Part shown: piece after piece, positions 63,957 to 64,000 of the stretch | How positions within the stretch are numbered: position 1 is the stretch's first letter | Layout: each line of letters starts with the position of its first letter | Position numbers and translations under genes: made by a program | NCBI RefSeq assembly: GCF_047246645.1 | Contig: NZ_JBFOKR010000006.1 | Coordinates: forward strand, 124,001 to 188,000 | Direction of reading: 5' to 3' | Length of the DNA: 64,000 bases | DNA from: Ferdinandcohnia sp047246645 | GTDB lineage: Bacteria; Bacillota; Bacilli; Bacillales; Bacillaceae_L | Notes under the pieces: model-generated | What the model was told of the DNA's origin: nothing | The model's input: the letters and a program-made list of their open reading frames with translations, nothing else | The model's database searches: none

Positions 63957-64000
63957 TGACGTAACAGTGTTATGTTACATTATAGGTATAGAAAGGAGCC
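63957..64000 (+). promoter_or_regulatory. Promoter-like region with dyad and ribosome site at the window end
   Basis: GTAACA (63961-63966) and TGTTAC (63973-63978) form a perfect 6-bp inverted repeat with 6-base spacer. TGACGT (63957-63962) and TATAGG (63981-63986) could be -35 and -10 boxes with an 18-base spacer, placing the dyad between them as in MerR-controlled promoters. AAAGGAG at 63991-63997 is a ribosome site for a gene that starts beyond the window. Confidence 0.45.

Noticed and set aside
1..64000. tRNA, rRNA, prophage or insertion sequence
   Set aside because: No tRNA-like cloverleaf, rRNA, transposase or phage structural gene was recognised on either strand.

Overview
The window is low-G+C DNA with Bacillus-type signals: strong AGGAGG ribosome binding sites, TTGACA/TATAAT promoters, a T-box leader, sigma-A-like spacing, cre-like sites, an LPXTG surface protein and an xyl locus arranged as in Bacillus. 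It most likely comes from a plant-polysaccharide-degrading member of the Bacillaceae. The species cannot be named from the sequence alone. Two runs of exactly 100 N (4360-4459 and 30699-30798) are assembly gaps, and each sits inside a tandem repeat.

Region 1 (1-13.9 kb) is a glucuronoxylan utilisation locus. It holds the end of a GH67 alpha-glucuronidase, a GH39 beta-xylosidase, a GH8 reducing-end xylose-releasing oligoxylanase, a ROK repressor xylR (divergent, interrupted by an in-frame TGA), xylA, xylB, a GH43 beta-xylosidase, an aldose 1-epimerase, and uxuA/uxuB for glucuronate. The xylR-xylA intergenic region carries XylR-type operators, both promoters and a cre. Region 2 (13.9-25.3 kb) has a decayed secreted-protease-like gene, a MerR regulator with an AidB-like acyl-CoA dehydrogenase, an AGCS amino acid symporter, a TraB-family protein, a POT peptide transporter, DoxX-like, PD40 propeller and HupE-like proteins. 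Region 3 (25.4-34.7 kb) is dominated by a cell-wall-anchored protein of over 2,000 residues with duplicated lamin-tail domains, OB folds and a PHP phosphoesterase domain, followed by an MFS transporter and an alkaline-phosphatase-superfamily enzyme.

Region 4 (34.8-49.2 kb) contains a MATE transporter, a GntR/ABC (YtrAB-like) operon, an XpaC-TelA pair, the cydABDC cytochrome bd operon and a branched-chain amino acid carrier under a T-box (probably isoleucine). Region 5 (49.3-59.6 kb) is a galactoside locus: GH36 alpha-galactosidase, a LacI regulator, an ABC importer without its own ATPase, and a GH2 beta-galactosidase. The 567-bp region before the importer has a near-consensus promoter followed by six copies of one LacI-type palindrome. 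Region 6 (59.7-64 kb) has glycerol kinase, then an IclR regulator divergent from KDPG aldolase and KDG kinase. These two enzymes complete the glucuronate pathway begun by aguA-uxuA-uxuB about 50 kb away; the glucuronate isomerase is not in the window.

The observations most worth following are the LacI operator array with its long leader, the nonsense codon in xylR beside intact operators, the two six-unit 20-bp arrays around the first gap, and the giant surface PHP protein.
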